Source: Enoplosus armatus (taxonomy: Eukaryota > Chordata > Actinopteri > Centrarchiformes > Enoplosidae). Taken from it: DNA of 64,000 bases. Shown piece after piece: positions 1-10,635 of the stretch; within the stretch, counting starts at the first letter, position 1, and each line of letters begins with the position of its first letter. The stretch lies in NCBI RefSeq assembly GCF_043641665.1, contig NC_092201.1:2413001-2477000 (forward strand), written 5' to 3'. The translations under genes were made by a program, and so were the position numbers. The notes under the pieces are model-generated. The model made no database searches, was not told the DNA's origin, and was given only the letters and a program-made list of their open reading frames with translations.

Positions 1-2034
1 GGGAGCGGCATCCTTCAAACAGGCGCCTCGTTCTTTCCCTCCTCCTTCACCGCTGCGAGGACAAACGGCCATTTCAGCCTCTCTGCTCTGGCCCCGATCG
101 GACGAAATGGCGGAAGAGCGAAACCCAGACTTTGACGAGTGGGAGGTTAACTGTACACAAAAGTGAACCTAGACTTGGCACACATCACTGACTGACTGAC
201 AACATCTTCTACTCTTATAATACTGGTACAACGCTCCCTGGTTAAGGCGACTGGTGAGCTTCTGTAGAAAATAATGCTGCCTTTTTTTTGTTTTTTTGCA
301 GAGCGTAAACTAGGCTTTCAGGGAGGGGTATCGGGGGCAGTTGAATAGACTGACAACACTGTGCCATGTAAACGGCTTGACTATGAGAATGTCAATAACA
401 CACTTTGGCATCTAAACATGATTTTGGCCCATTACACCACAAGACTCACATATGGAGAAGTCTCACAACCACTTAAATAAAAACGTCAAAGGATTCAAAG
501 TTCAGCGGCGAAATCAAACAAGTAAAAACTTGTTCCGGACCGTCCCGCCTCCTTCTTTTGACGCTCCCGACGGCAGCGTGTGCTTTTTTGTTTTGTTTTT
601 TCCTCAAAAGATCGAGGCTCGTTTGTGAATGAGCGAGTCTTGCCCTGTGCTTACATCATGAAAGCAAGCGCGCTCATCTGAGGTGATACACAAAAAGTAA
701 TGATCCCCGCCCGCCTGAGACAAACGGCTCCGGCTACAACTCAGAAATGTTTTTGAACCCGACAAAAGGGATAAGAGGATTTGGAAGAAATAAGGCTTCG
801 CGTATGACTCTCACCTCAAGTTTTGTTGTTTTTGTTTTCCCGGCTGAGGAGCGGGACAGTGTGCGAGAAAACAATCAAAAACAATACGTACCGAAGCCTG
901 ATGTCTGTGTTTGTGTCTGTGTGTGTGCGAGAGATACTAATAGAGAGAGAACAGGAGTGCAAAGATTTGTGGTAAGGCTTTGATGAATAAAACGGCTGTA
1001 CAATGGCTAAAAACATCAGTGTGCGTGTGTTTTAAAGTGTGTGTGTGCACGCTGGCGGGCGGTAGCGGTCGCTGTAGAGGCTTTCACACTCAGGGGCTCT
1101 CATGCACAACAAGAAAGTAAACTGTGAGGTCTGCACGAGAATGTGTGTGTTTGTGTGTCCGTGTGTGCGTGTATATAGATATATATATGACACATGGGCA
1201 CTTTTTTTTTTTTTTTTTTTGTTTTGTTTTGTTTTTTTACATCTTTACAAAGAAAAAAAGCAAACATGACATTTCTCAGGCAACAAGACCACAGAATAGC
1301 AAGTTAACAAACTCTTTTTTAAATCTATATTTTTAAATATGAGGGATCCATACAAAACACTTATAATAAAATACCCATGTTATCAAATAATTTCACAAGA
1401 AATACACTGACGCGCTAGGCAGGAAGTACCTTCAGAATTTGGCACTAAACTCCACTGATCTTGTCTTTTTTTCTTTATAAGACATTTTTGCTGAACAACA
1501 AAACACACCTAAATATTGTTTCCCACGAGAGAAATAAAATAATAATGACATTGATGCTTCACAAGCTGACATTATATATATATAGATATATTTATATTTA
1601 TATATATTTTTAGGAATTTTATATAGCTAATTAACCAACAAGAAATTTAGCAAATAGGGACTCCTTAAAAAAAGAAGAAAAAGAAAAGGGGAAAAAAAAT
1701 AATAACCCAACAAAGTAACTATTATAGTAATATGAAAGGCTTTGTCTATTGTTCAAGTAAACTGATTTTTTAGTCTTCTCTTGAAAAACATGAGACATTT
1801 AAGACCGTTAGACTTGTGATGAAACCACAACTAAACTCACGAGAAGCACCGACGTTAACGCAGGTTACAGGTATCTTAGTATTTTTTTTTTTCCTCTATA
1901 CATTTAAACAGTAGAAAATATAGGTCATTTCATCATGTGCATTTAAACCACGGATTGTCTATCTGTGAGTCAGTTCAGCAAAAGGTGACACAAGTAGGTA
2001 GCATTTCTCCCACCCAAACAGGGCAAATGTCTTT

Positions 2035-2040
2035 TTTATT
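2035..2040 (-). terminator. candidate poly(A) signal AATAAA
   Basis: TTTATT on the plus strand gives AATAAA in the sense direction of celf2, about 3.0 kb after the stop codon. The 30 nt downstream in sense are moderately GU-rich. Several other AATAAA or ATTAAA hexamers exist, so use is unproven. Confidence 0.3.
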
Positions 2041-4046
2041 TTTACCTTTAAACTACTCTAGAAAAAAGTGGTTCTATATATAGACTTTGAATGAGAAACA
2101 GAGCCACTTAAAATGGCCTTATCAAAAAACTTTACACTGCCTGAAAAATGTAAAAACCATTGGAGAGCTCTGAGAGAGTCTAATATTGATCAGACAGTTT
2201 TTACTCAAAACTGTTTGGAAGTAGTCTTATTTCTCAGAGAAACTGGCGCGGACTGCTTCTGGCCCGCGCTCTGTTTTTCATCGGCGCCAGAAGCAAGATG
2301 ACGCGCCAATTCCTGTGGTGAACTTTCAAGTTTACTTTAAATGAAGAAGAAAAGAAAAAAAGAAACTGACATAAAGAAGAAGAAGAAGAAGAAGAAGAAA
2401 CAAAATGCAAGAAAAACATACTGAATGGAAATCACTTTGCCACAGGTTGTTGTTTTTTTTTCTCCAAAAAGAACATTTGTTTTTCCATAAAAATTTCAGT
2501 CTTTTTTTGTTTTTCATATGAATGCAGCTTTATATCTTTTTCACATTGATTCATTTTCTTATCCACCCCTCCCGTAATCGCCTCCCTGAAACCCTCCCGG
2601 ATCCAAATGAGGTCACATGCAAAAAAACAAACAAAAACAAAACAAAAAAAGGAAAAAAAAAAAAAAAGAAAAAAGAAAAAGAAAAATCATAAAAGTCCAA
2701 AAAAGCTAAAAGTTCAAAGTTCAAAAGGTCAGTAGGCGGCGGCGGAGGAGGAGGAGGAGGAGGAGGAGAACCAGGTTATGATCAGGTGAGCTCGGAAAAG
2801 ACATCAGAAAAAACAATGACGGGGGGGAGGAGGAGGAGGACGATGACACTTTTGTTTTTTTTTGGTGGGGATTTTTTGTTTTTGTTTTGTGTAAAGTTTT
2901 TTTGGGGGACGCCACGGAGACATGCTAGGCAAACGATGAGCTAACAGGCATGGAGATGGGTTGTTCTAAAAGGGGGAAAGAAAAAACAGGGGAGAGGAGA
3001 GAGTTACACACAGAGAGCCAGAGCACCACACCACTACAGCATTGTTTGTAAAATCAGGAGAAACAACAAGAACAACAACAAACAAACAACAACAAACAAA
3101 CAACAACAACAACAACAATGCAAACCGGCAGAACAGCAACACCACTCACTGATTTCATTGGCAATTTTTTGACTTTGATTTTGTTTTTTGTTTTTTTTAA
3201 TGATATAATGTTATAGGTCTATACTAACAGGCAACAACAACAACAACAACAACACACACACACACACACACACTCACACACACTCACACTCACACTCTCA
3301 CATACACAAAAAACAGAGAGCACCCAAAGCTTTATCCATCAGATCCCAGATGGATGTTGTCATTTGGGAGAAAATAGTCATATTTTTTTGGACGGGGGAG
3401 GGTGACTTTTAATTTCTTTGTTTTTGTAAAATCTTTGGGAGGGTGGGGGCAGGTGGGGGGGCTACGAACAAACAAAAAACGGCAACACTCAAAACAAAAA
3501 AAAATTAAAAAAAGTAAAAAACGCGAGGAAAAAGGTGGAAATTCGACAAGTGAAGATGAAGTAGTCCCACTACGGATGGGGAGAGGGAGAGAGCGGTAGA
3601 AAAGAGAGAGAGATGGATGGATGAATGCATGAACAGCACAGAGAAATGTGTGTGTGTGTGTGTGTGTGGATGAATAAATGACACAGGGAGGGCGGAGGTG
3701 GGGAGGGGGTTGCGGTTCGAATGGCGGCGGAGTGTGTTGTGATTGTGGTTTCTGCACTGAAAAAACATGAAAAACACCGGAGAACCCAATTCCACGAGAC
3801 TTCTCCACAAGGGTCTACTTTAATGATGCTGTATACTTTATAGGAGTCCAATAACTTAACGATAGGCAATAAATAAAATCCTTTTTTTTTTTCATCTGAG
3901 GCAGTAAAAATGTTGTATAAAAATAGAACTGCTTTTTTTACAAATAAAATTTACAGGCCTGTGGCTTTCTGTACTTTGAATTTTTTTTTTTAATCTTTCA
4001 ACAAACATCAAGTATTTTCAGTTACTACCTTAAACCCATAAACTCT

Positions 4047-4052
4047 TTTATT
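4047..4052 (-). terminator. candidate poly(A) signal AATAAA
   Basis: TTTATT on plus, AATAAA in sense, about 1.03 kb after the stop codon in an AT-rich stretch. It would give a short 3'UTR isoform. Usage is not demonstrable from sequence alone. Confidence 0.3.
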
Positions 4053-4218
4053 ATTAGAATTATTATTATAGCCTTCATCAAATTCTGGATGTTATTTTGA
4101 AAATGTTCTACATGCTGTAATATCCCTTTCACAACAAAGACCAATGTGATCTGACCCAGAAATGTAGTTATTTAGTTAATTATTTCTTTTTCATCTTCTG
4201 AGAAATAAAAAACTGTTT

Positions 4219-4224
4219 TTTATT
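4219..4224 (-). terminator. candidate poly(A) signal AATAAA
   Basis: TTTATT on plus, AATAAA in sense, about 860 nt after the stop codon and within 180 nt of the 4047 hexamer, so the two could form a proximal poly(A) site cluster. Confidence 0.3.
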
Positions 4225-5029
4225 TTCACATAAATAATAAGACGTAGCTGGAGTGTGTGTGTGTTTTTTTTTTTCTTCTTGTGGTGGACTGTAACTGTAC
4301 GGCAGGCTGGCGTCGCCACTGACTATAATGTAAAGAGGCCACTAACGTTTTGCAGCCTTTGCTCCCGGGTTGCCAGCAGGCATAGAGGGGTTTTGGAGAA
4401 GCAGCGGCGGCCTGCAACCAACACCGCGGAGGTCAAAGGTCGAATGTGCATATCTGCGTGCGCGTCAAAACAAAAGGAACCTTTCGCCAGGCCTCAGGTT
4501 CACAACGAGAGAGAGAGAGAGGAAAAAAAATTAAAAAATCATCATGGCTCCTTTGTCTTTACCTCGGTTCTGACTGTAACTAGTCCTCAAAAATGTATAA
4601 ATAATCACTGAGAAAGAAAGAAATCTGATAACTTTTAAACAAACTTTAAAAAAAAAAGAAAAAGAAAAAAAAAAGCTACCCAAGATAGCTACTTCCTTCC
4701 ATTGTAAAAAAAAAAAAAAAAAAAGAAAGAAAAAATTGCACAAAGTAATGGTGGTAATGGAAGCGTTCATGTGTGTCAAAAAAAAAATTAATTGTAATAA
4801 ATAATACTTGAAAGCTAACATAAAAATCTTCAAAAAAGCAAGAATAAACAAGAAAAAAACAAAAAAACAAGGCGTGTGTGTCTCCCTCAGGGTGGTTGTA
4901 GGTCGTCTCCCCCTCCCTCCCACATCCCTCCCTTCAACCCCCCACCCCCACCCCCCAGTCCCTGTATAGAGAGGTCGTGGCTCGGTTTGCTGTTTTTTTT
5001 TTTTTTCATTTTCATTTTTTCGTGGGGGG

Positions 5030-5036
5030 ACTTACC
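5030..5036 (-). promoter_or_regulatory. perfect 5' splice-site consensus in the 3'UTR
   Basis: In sense direction the sequence reads CTAGG/GTAAGT, with the putative exon ending at 5036, 45 nt after the end of the stop codon. This matches the U1 snRNA consensus better than most of the real donors in this gene. It may be the start of a 3'UTR intron or a U1-binding element; no matching acceptor is identified. Confidence 0.4.
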
Positions 5037-5080
5037 CTAGCAGTGCTAACATGGGGAGCAGATAGACCCTAGTGCTAAGA

Positions 5081-5208
5081 TCAGTACGGTTTGCTGTCGT
5101 TCTTGGAGCGCTTCAGCTGCACCTTCAGCCGCTTCATGCCGATCTGGAAGCCGTTCATGGCCTGGATGGCTGCCTGTGCCGACACTGGATTGTCGTAGCT
5201 GACGAAGC
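5081..5208 (-). CDS. celf2: CELF2 last coding exon: C-terminal half of RRM3, stop codon
   Basis: The acceptor ccctgcag precedes 2 nt that complete a split Gly codon, then 41 codons from [13 protein letters not shown] to SKNDSKPY and a TGA at 5081-5083. It encodes the end of the RRM3 RNP1 motif (KCFGFVSY, split across the intron), the second helix with [11 protein letters not shown], the last strand [10 protein letters not shown] and the conserved tail NDSKPY. The A in AIQAMNG is the CELF2-type residue (Ser in CELF1, from memory). RRM3 with the preceding linker gives CELF proteins much of their UGU affinity. Length (128 nt to the stop) and phase agree with the upstream exon. No frame break is seen. 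Confidence 0.97.
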
Positions 5209-5339
5209 CTGCAGGGGGCACCAGAGGACAAGTGGATGGATGGTGAAACAAGAGAAGAAGAATGTGACAACGTAGCATAGGCTACTTGGCATTAAACTTG
5301 CAAAAATAGAGGGAGCTACCTAGCACACTGACGGGCCGG

Positions 5340-5890
5340 CTGACAAACATTTGCAAGCTAGCTGGCTACGTTAGCTACCGTTAATAAAAGCAAAGCCATC
5401 ATTGCCGGCCATTACACCTTAATAAAATCCACATTTAGCAATATTACAATGGATTCAACTTGATAAAAAGGAGCTATTTGCTGTTTGTACCTGGTTTCAC
5501 TTGTTAATGCACTGCTACAAATATGTTAGCCCTTTGTACTTTATGCTAGCGGCTCCGTAATTTGGAGTAACATAGTTCAATTTGTGGCCAGAGCCAAACC
5601 AAAACGTGAAAATCCATTATCTTAACAGACTCTGCTGTTCTTCGCTGTTTGTAGAAATATTTGGACTGAAATGTTTTGATGCTAAATGACCAAATCATGG
5701 AATAATGTACGAAAGACTGAGGTCTCAAATCCGGCTAGCCCCCACCATGAGTTAGCTAGTTTCTAGTGTTTTCTTCAAGGACCAGGTATAAAAAGAAAAA
5801 CAGCGAGTAGAGACAGGAGCATGATTGGAAGAGTTGCTAACGTGTTAGCTAATATAGCTAGCAAGCAAATGTTAGCTAGCCAGCACAGCC
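5340..5890. repeat. GCTAGC/GTTAGCTA-rich segment
   Basis: Short words such as GCTAGCTGGCTACGTTAGC (near 5357) and GTTAGCTAATATAGCTAGC (near 5852) recur on both strands. The pattern looks like decayed dispersed-repeat sequence common in teleost introns. Boundaries and class are not determinable. Confidence 0.35.
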
Positions 5891-6423
5891 AGGCTGTCTT
5901 CACTAAACCTCCATGATAAACTCTGCTGTCTTAGAAAAGACTAAGGACATAAACATGTTTAATTTGGCCGGTTTGGAGGTCTGGAAACGGGCTAACGCAC
6001 CAGAGCTGGATAAGGAGTCCTTCTTTATGTTTATTTGAAGTTCATGGCTTTTCTCAACAACAAGGTTCTACTTAAAGGGTCTTGTTTATTTACAGCAACT
6101 ATGTCGTCTCAAAATTAAGGTGTAAAAATAAAGTGATGTTAAAATACTACGCCAGGCACCTTCACCATGTTTCTGTGTCTTGAGATCTGATTTATCTGGA
6201 TTACATTTACATCTACATTAAAATACACCCCTGGTACGCAATAAGAACAGATTAAACTTTAATGACTCCTGGAGGGGAACATTATTTTGTTGTTGCTTCA
6301 ACGAAATAATGAAAGAATAAAGCTGAAGAAAAAAATGCAATATACATAATAGTAAAACAACATCAGCATCAGAAGTCTAAATAAGGACAGTAAAATCCTA
6401 TGAATTCTTGAAAATATGACGGA

Positions 6424-6548
6424 GTAAAACCACAATATCTGCTCCAAAAATATTAAACCAACATCTTGACCAGAACTTGACAAAGGCCACGGTCGGTCAG
6501 GATGTCAAAATAAAGGTTTCGGAGCAGACGGCGAGGTTTTATCGTGTT
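6424..6548. repeat. imperfect inverted repeat (fold-back)
   Basis: The reverse complement of about 6424-6474 aligns to about 6492-6548, sharing GGTCA.GATGT, GGAGCAGA and GGTTTTA in the same order with similar spacing. A spacer of about 17 nt joins the arms. It looks like a decayed fold-back MITE; the outer ends are not clear. Confidence 0.45.
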
Positions 6549-6896
6549 TTACTTTTTGCTGTCTCTCACAAAGTCATCTTTGTGCACACTTCACTTCCTC
6601 TCGTAACATCTGCAACCTCTAAAACTGACAGTAAACTCCTCGTCGCGCTTGTCTCACATCCATTTTTTTTTCCTGACAAGTATCACTGCTGTCTGTTTGT
6701 GTGCTGTTCTTTCTCGGGTCCCTGCTTGGTTTGTTTCCCTTAGTTGCTACATGAGGAGCGGAGATGTATTATATTTAGGTTTTGTTGTCAACACGGACAA
6801 ATGCTATGCAAATGAAAATCTGCAGCACACTTAAATGCATTTCAGCCTGGATTTCTTTTGCTTTCTCGCACAATGTTAACACTCGGTGGTCCCTCG

Positions 6897-7611
6897 CTGT
6901 CCCAGTTCAGGGGTTGTCCCATTTTAGCGGCTTCCATAAATGAGGCTGAGAGATATAATTGCTTGAATTTGGAGGACACAACCGGTGCGTCCTTTGCAGC
7001 TCTCAGTGTCTCACAATCCCATCTTGGGTCCGTCATTTGTTCCCTTTCAAGTGATCTTTGTCAACTGGTTAAGTCTGGAAATAGCAGGAAGAGCTCACCA
7101 GATATCTGGGTTTGAGTGGCCATCGATCTCAGGTAGTGGGACTTTTGAGTAACACTTAATTTGACTTTGGTTTCCTGGAAAAGTAAGTATTACAGACATA
7201 ACAGCCACAGGAGCTTTGTTCTTGTGAACTGCCTTGACATGTTTAGTCTACCACTGGCTACTTGAGGACAACTCAGCAGTAAAGTTGAACATTTTTGACT
7301 TCATGAGTATATTTTTGCCCTGTTCACGTCATATGGGATGGATGACGGAGATGGGAAACATTCCCCGACACACTTTGGTTGACGTGAGGCGTCCATACGT
7401 GTTTCTCTTTTCAGGTACTTCCAAATTGTTTTATATATCTGAGAAGAATCTGAGTTTTCCAGTTGTAATTACAACTTGAATGTTGAGGTGAATGCTCTTT
7501 ACAATAACTCCCATATGAAATGAACATCATCTCCTCTGAAGGACCCAGCTTTATGGGCTGGATCCTTCAGGGGATCCGCCAGAGGATCCAGCCCCTGAAC
7601 TGCGACACAGC
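6897..7611. mobile_element. possible non-autonomous DNA element with terminal inverted repeats
   Basis: The left end reads CTGTCCCAGTTCAGGGG (6897-6913). The reverse complement of the right end reads CTGTGTCGCAGTTCAGGGG (7593-7611), sharing an uninterrupted CAGTTCAGGGG. The inner left sequence GTCCCATTTTAGCGG resembles a segment near 32880. No transposase frame is visible and I could not find a clean target-site duplication, so family and exact ends are uncertain. Confidence 0.4.
7555..7599. repeat. perfect 12-bp inverted repeat with a competing 8-bp alternative
   Basis: GGGCTGGATCCT (7555-7566) and AGGATCCAGCCC (7583-7594) are exact reverse complements with a 16-nt loop. TTCAGGGG (7566-7573) and CCCCTGAA (7592-7599) form an overlapping alternative stem. 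In the transcript this lies just over 100 nt beyond the donor of the RRM3 exon ending at 7701. Confidence 0.75.
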
Positions 7612-7700
7612 TAGCAAAGAAAAAGGACAGATAACTGCAGGCGTTTGTGTTTGCTTCCCCTGTTTGGGAGCGCACACCGACGCCCGTTCTGCTGCCGTAC

Positions 7701-7844
7701 CGAAGCACTTGCTAAGGTTTGTCTGTTTGTCGATGAAGACTTTGGCAGAGACCACGTTTCCGAAAGGCATGAACATCTGGAGTATGTCCTGGTCTCCAAA
7801 CTCCTGGGGCAGGTGGTAGATAAACAGGTTGGCACCTTCGGGAC
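7701..7844 (-). CDS. celf2: CELF2 exon: first half of RRM3
   Basis: 144 nt with acceptor ccccgccag and donor TTCG/gtacgg. It encodes [15 protein letters not shown] through KQTNLSKCF, with split Gly codons at both ends that join correctly to the neighbouring exons. It carries the RRM3 RNP2 motif (LFIYHL), the first helix [12 protein letters not shown] and the strand [10 protein letters not shown], and ends inside RNP1. RRM3 binds UGU-containing RNA. The 144-nt length equals that of the mammalian exon (from memory). The start of the peptide is essentially invariant in the family. Val-Val at GNVVSAK matches CELF1 rather than human CELF2 (GNVISAK), a neutral change. Confidence 0.97.
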
Positions 7845-9170
7845 CTGGCGGGGACGAGATGCAGAGCAGGTATAAGGTCAGAGTGGTTTTTCATTAAGCA
7901 GAACTGCAGGAGAGGGAGCGCTGCATTGTGGAAACTGGCACTGGTGTGCTGTCGTCATAGGAACGCAGCTGAAGCACACCGCTTAGCAAACCGCTTAGCA
8001 CAATATCGCATGACCTTGAGTTTGTCATTGCTTTTGAATAACATTCTGCAATTGTGTTGGACATTAAACAAAGATGAAAGCTTCTGCTTTTCATTTAATA
8101 ATTATATTTTGGCTCTCCACTGACAAAAGTAGTTCCCTGTTCTCTTGCTTTTGATTCATTCATTCTTTCAGCTGCATGTTGTCTCTCTTAGAGGAGTCAT
8201 AGGTCGCTGTATCCTAATAATCCTACTAGGCCACATCTCTCAGAATCATTAAATATGCTCTCCACTGCTAAATGAAGCTGGGGGGGGAGCCCGACATGTG
8301 TCACGTCTTTGTCTCCCTGCAGGGTTTTGAACTCCTGGATGGATTGTCAGAGAACGAAAGCGTCTTTATAAATGGATCTTTGTTGGAAGCAGAGATGAGA
8401 CGCGTACAAACAAACAGTATGTGGCTCTTTTCGTTTTACGAGACATTTCATTATTTGGTTTGTATTCAACGCTGCTGTTGAAAGCTTTTGGGAGAATTTA
8501 ACTTCAAGCGTCAGGTTGTTGTATGAAGGTGGCCCTTTGCAACAGCACTGATATGTAGACGGATCAATTTTACCTTTTTTCTTCAAACACAAATGTCTCA
8601 GAATGATTAACTAACCTAAAGTAATGTGAGGTTTTTCAAAATAAGACATAAAGTACTTGTGAATTGGTAAATGGGCATAACAATGGCATTGGTACATGTA
8701 TTAATAAACAAATATCTGCAGTTTAAAGCTGAGGTTATCCTGATTTAAAACAATATTCTGAAATCAATACAGCACATATATCAGATATGTACAGTTCATT
8801 ATTTTCAGGAAGAAAAATCAGTGACTATTTAAAAGAATGGCTTAAGATTGGATAAAAAAAAGTTAGCAGCTCTTCATCTTCTTTTACTAGAAGCATTTTT
8901 GTGATTTTCTTGTTGGAAAAAAAAGTTTATTTTCAATAAAAACGTGTCTTTTTGCAGCGGGAAACGCAACTTTTGGGTGCGTGGCAACACAAAATCCTGC
9001 GTGTTTGTGCACATATTTGGGACGCACTTGACTTGATTCATTGACATATGACACTACAATGGATTAACACTTTTACTCTGATGATAACCATCCTATGTTA
9101 TGAAGGACATGTGTGTGAAACACTAAACAGCAGCAGTGACGTGCAGACAGACGGCCCCCGGGCTACTGAC
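7845..9170 (-). other. celf2 intron (1.3 kb)
   Basis: Donor GAGG/gtcagt and acceptor ccccgccag. Mostly unique AT-rich sequence; about 8580-8960 is notably AT-rich. No exon or recognisable repeat is seen. Confidence 0.9.
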
Positions 9171-9368
9171 CCTCTTTCTGGCTGCCAGCAGCCCCTTGCT
9201 GCTGCAGCAGGGACTGGCTGTAGAGGGTGGGCAGCGCTGCGGCGGCATACTGCTGGATCCCTGAGTAAGCCTGCGTCAGCGCGTCCATGGTGCCTGCCGT
9301 CCCGTTGGTGAGCCCTGCGCCGCCCAGGCCTCCGTTTAGAGCCGCCATACCTGAGAGCATTTGAGCAA
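9171..9368 (-). CDS. celf2: CELF2 linker exon with two alternative acceptors
   Basis: The long form (198 nt) starts at 9368 after tgtaaag and adds VAQMLSG. The short form (180 nt) starts at 9350 after ctctcag and begins with a split codon then [10 protein letters not shown]. The body reads [33 protein letters not shown] and [17 protein letters not shown]. This is the C-terminal part of the divergent domain leading into RRM3, involved in splicing activity and RNA binding in CELF proteins. [15 protein letters not shown] and [10 protein letters not shown] are CELF2 signatures. Donor is GAGG/gtcagt. Both acceptors keep frame with both donors of the preceding exon. Confidence 0.95.
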
Positions 9369-9370
9369 CT
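9351..9370 (-). promoter_or_regulatory. tandem 3' splice sites 18 nt apart
   Basis: Distal acceptor AAAG/TTGC (exon base 9368) and proximal CTCAG/GTATG (exon base 9350). The 18 nt between them encode six residues, so both uses are in frame. Human CELF2 isoforms with and without AQMLSG are known to me. A pyrimidine-rich stretch (complement of 9388-9405) and (UG)n tracts lie upstream in sense. Confidence 0.8.
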
Positions 9371-9495
9371 TTACATAAAACCCAACAATAAAGAAAGAAG
9401 AGTGCACTTACTCATTAGCGCTCCCACTGAAGGTTGTGTTTTTACCACACATACACACACACACACACAAACATGTACACAACTGTTATCAGACA

Positions 9496-9496
<1 letters not shown>

Positions 9497-9546
<50 letters not shown>
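9497..9546. repeat. (CA)25 microsatellite, (UG)25 in celf2 sense
   Basis: An uninterrupted CA tract, with shorter CA tracts at 9453-9469 and 9695-9732. In the pre-mRNA these are UG repeats 85-365 nt upstream of the tandem acceptor pair at 9350/9368. Confidence 0.98.
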
Positions 9547-9549
<3 letters not shown>

Positions 9550-9690
9550 TGTACTGTAAGTTACACACACGTCACGTCACACACAGATCTCAGCACAGGA
9601 CACAGGATTAGTTTAAACACGTTAAAGTACAGTATGAGCGTAGCTGATGACAGCCAGAGCTGCACACAGGTGTACTCGCAGCGATGCATG

Positions 9691-9736
<46 letters not shown>

Positions 9737-10635
9737 AAACACACACAGACAAAATGAAAAACACCACGATGATCACGTGAAAACACACTTTGTGAGCCAC
9801 GAGCAGGGGCGGGGCTGGTGCTGCAGACCACCTAAAGGGGACACATTTGGTCATTTAACCAACTTTAACATTTTTTTATTTTAAATTTTAAATTGGTCAC
9901 CAAAGCCGGGCAGTGAGGACCGAAAGAAAAGACGTTATCCATTAGCATTATGGGTATTGTAGTAGCCTGCGTGGTTCTACGGCGTTAGATGGTCTATTGT
10001 GCGTCCCTGAATCTACAAACTCCTGATGGCTACGAACGTGTTATATTGACGAGAAGAGTCCTGGCTCGAGCTTCACACCTGATGGACAGGTGTGAGAGCG
10101 GTAGCTCTTTCAATTCAACTTTAGGCTGCTTTCAGATCTGCAGTATATATTCTGTTGACACGTGTGCTCACATCAGCGAGGTGTGACTCGACTTTTCCGG
10201 CCTGTGACGTCTCACTTTAGGAGTGAAGACAAGCACGAGGGAGTGTGGAGGGAGGTAGGGAGGAAGAGGAGGGGGGGTCGGGTTTAAAAAGTGAAGGAAC
10301 GCAGCAGTAACACTCATTAGTTGCTTGTAACGGCTTAATATCACGGCGGAGGGCAGCTTGTCTGAGGGGGTCTGACATTGGCTCGGCGTCCTGTCGCCTC
10401 ACCGTCAGACACAGTGAAATAAATTATCACCGCAGAGCTCTGGATTATAGGTCACTCATTTATTCAGGAATAATTGCACCGGTGACCTTTGCAATTCAAT
10501 TAAGGCCTAGATGTGTTTAAATGAGGGCGGTTGGTGGTGGGGGTGGAGGGATGAGGAGGAGGCACAACGAGGAGAGAAGGGGTAGCCGGGACAAAATGGG
10601 ATGCAAAACCAAAGCAACCCATTCTGTTTGACAGA

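Larger units (their letters stand above)
1..5080 (-). other. celf2: celf2 3' untranslated region and downstream flank
   Basis: This is everything 3' of the celf2 stop codon within the window. No ORF here resembles a protein. In sense orientation it holds GU-rich stretches (complements of CA at 3252-3275 and AAC at 3066-3118 and 3232-3254), A-rich tracts, UCC/CCU repeats (2744-2770, 2824-2841) and UUC repeats (2378-2400). Mammalian CELF2 has a multi-kilobase 3'UTR, so much of this may be transcribed. The true 3' end cannot be fixed: candidate AATAAA signals occur near 4219, 4047 and 2035, with none clearly at the left edge. A perfect 5' splice-site consensus just after the stop codon raises the possibility that part of this region is a 3'UTR intron. 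Confidence 0.7.
5209..7700 (-). other. celf2 intron between the two RRM3 exons (2.5 kb)
   Basis: Donor TTCG/gtacgg at the right end and acceptor ctgcag at the left. It contains a cluster of GTTAGCTA/GCTAGC words (about 5340-5890), an imperfect fold-back at 6424-6548 and an apparent inverted-repeat-bounded element at about 6897-7611 ending in a 12-bp perfect hairpin. No additional exon is recognised. Confidence 0.9.

Noticed and set aside
107..301. Plus-strand two-exon gene start: ATG at 107, donor GAG/gttaac, acceptor ttttttgcag near 301
   Set aside because: Joining these gives a stop codon after three residues, so the reading is not supported. Kept only as a low-interest edge observation.
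3332..3808. 158-residue minus-strand ORF in the 3'UTR
   Set aside because: Composition follows low-complexity DNA (poly-T, GT repeats, G runs). It lies after the celf2 stop codon and resembles no protein.
5081..9368. Assignment to celf1 instead of celf2
   Set aside because: [36 protein letters not shown] and NNINALA are CELF2-type; CELF1 has AIQSMNG, GLSNGTGSTMEALTQ and LYNQNLL at these places (from memory).
9436..9780. Histidine-Thr repeat protein
   Set aside because: Translation of CA microsatellites only.
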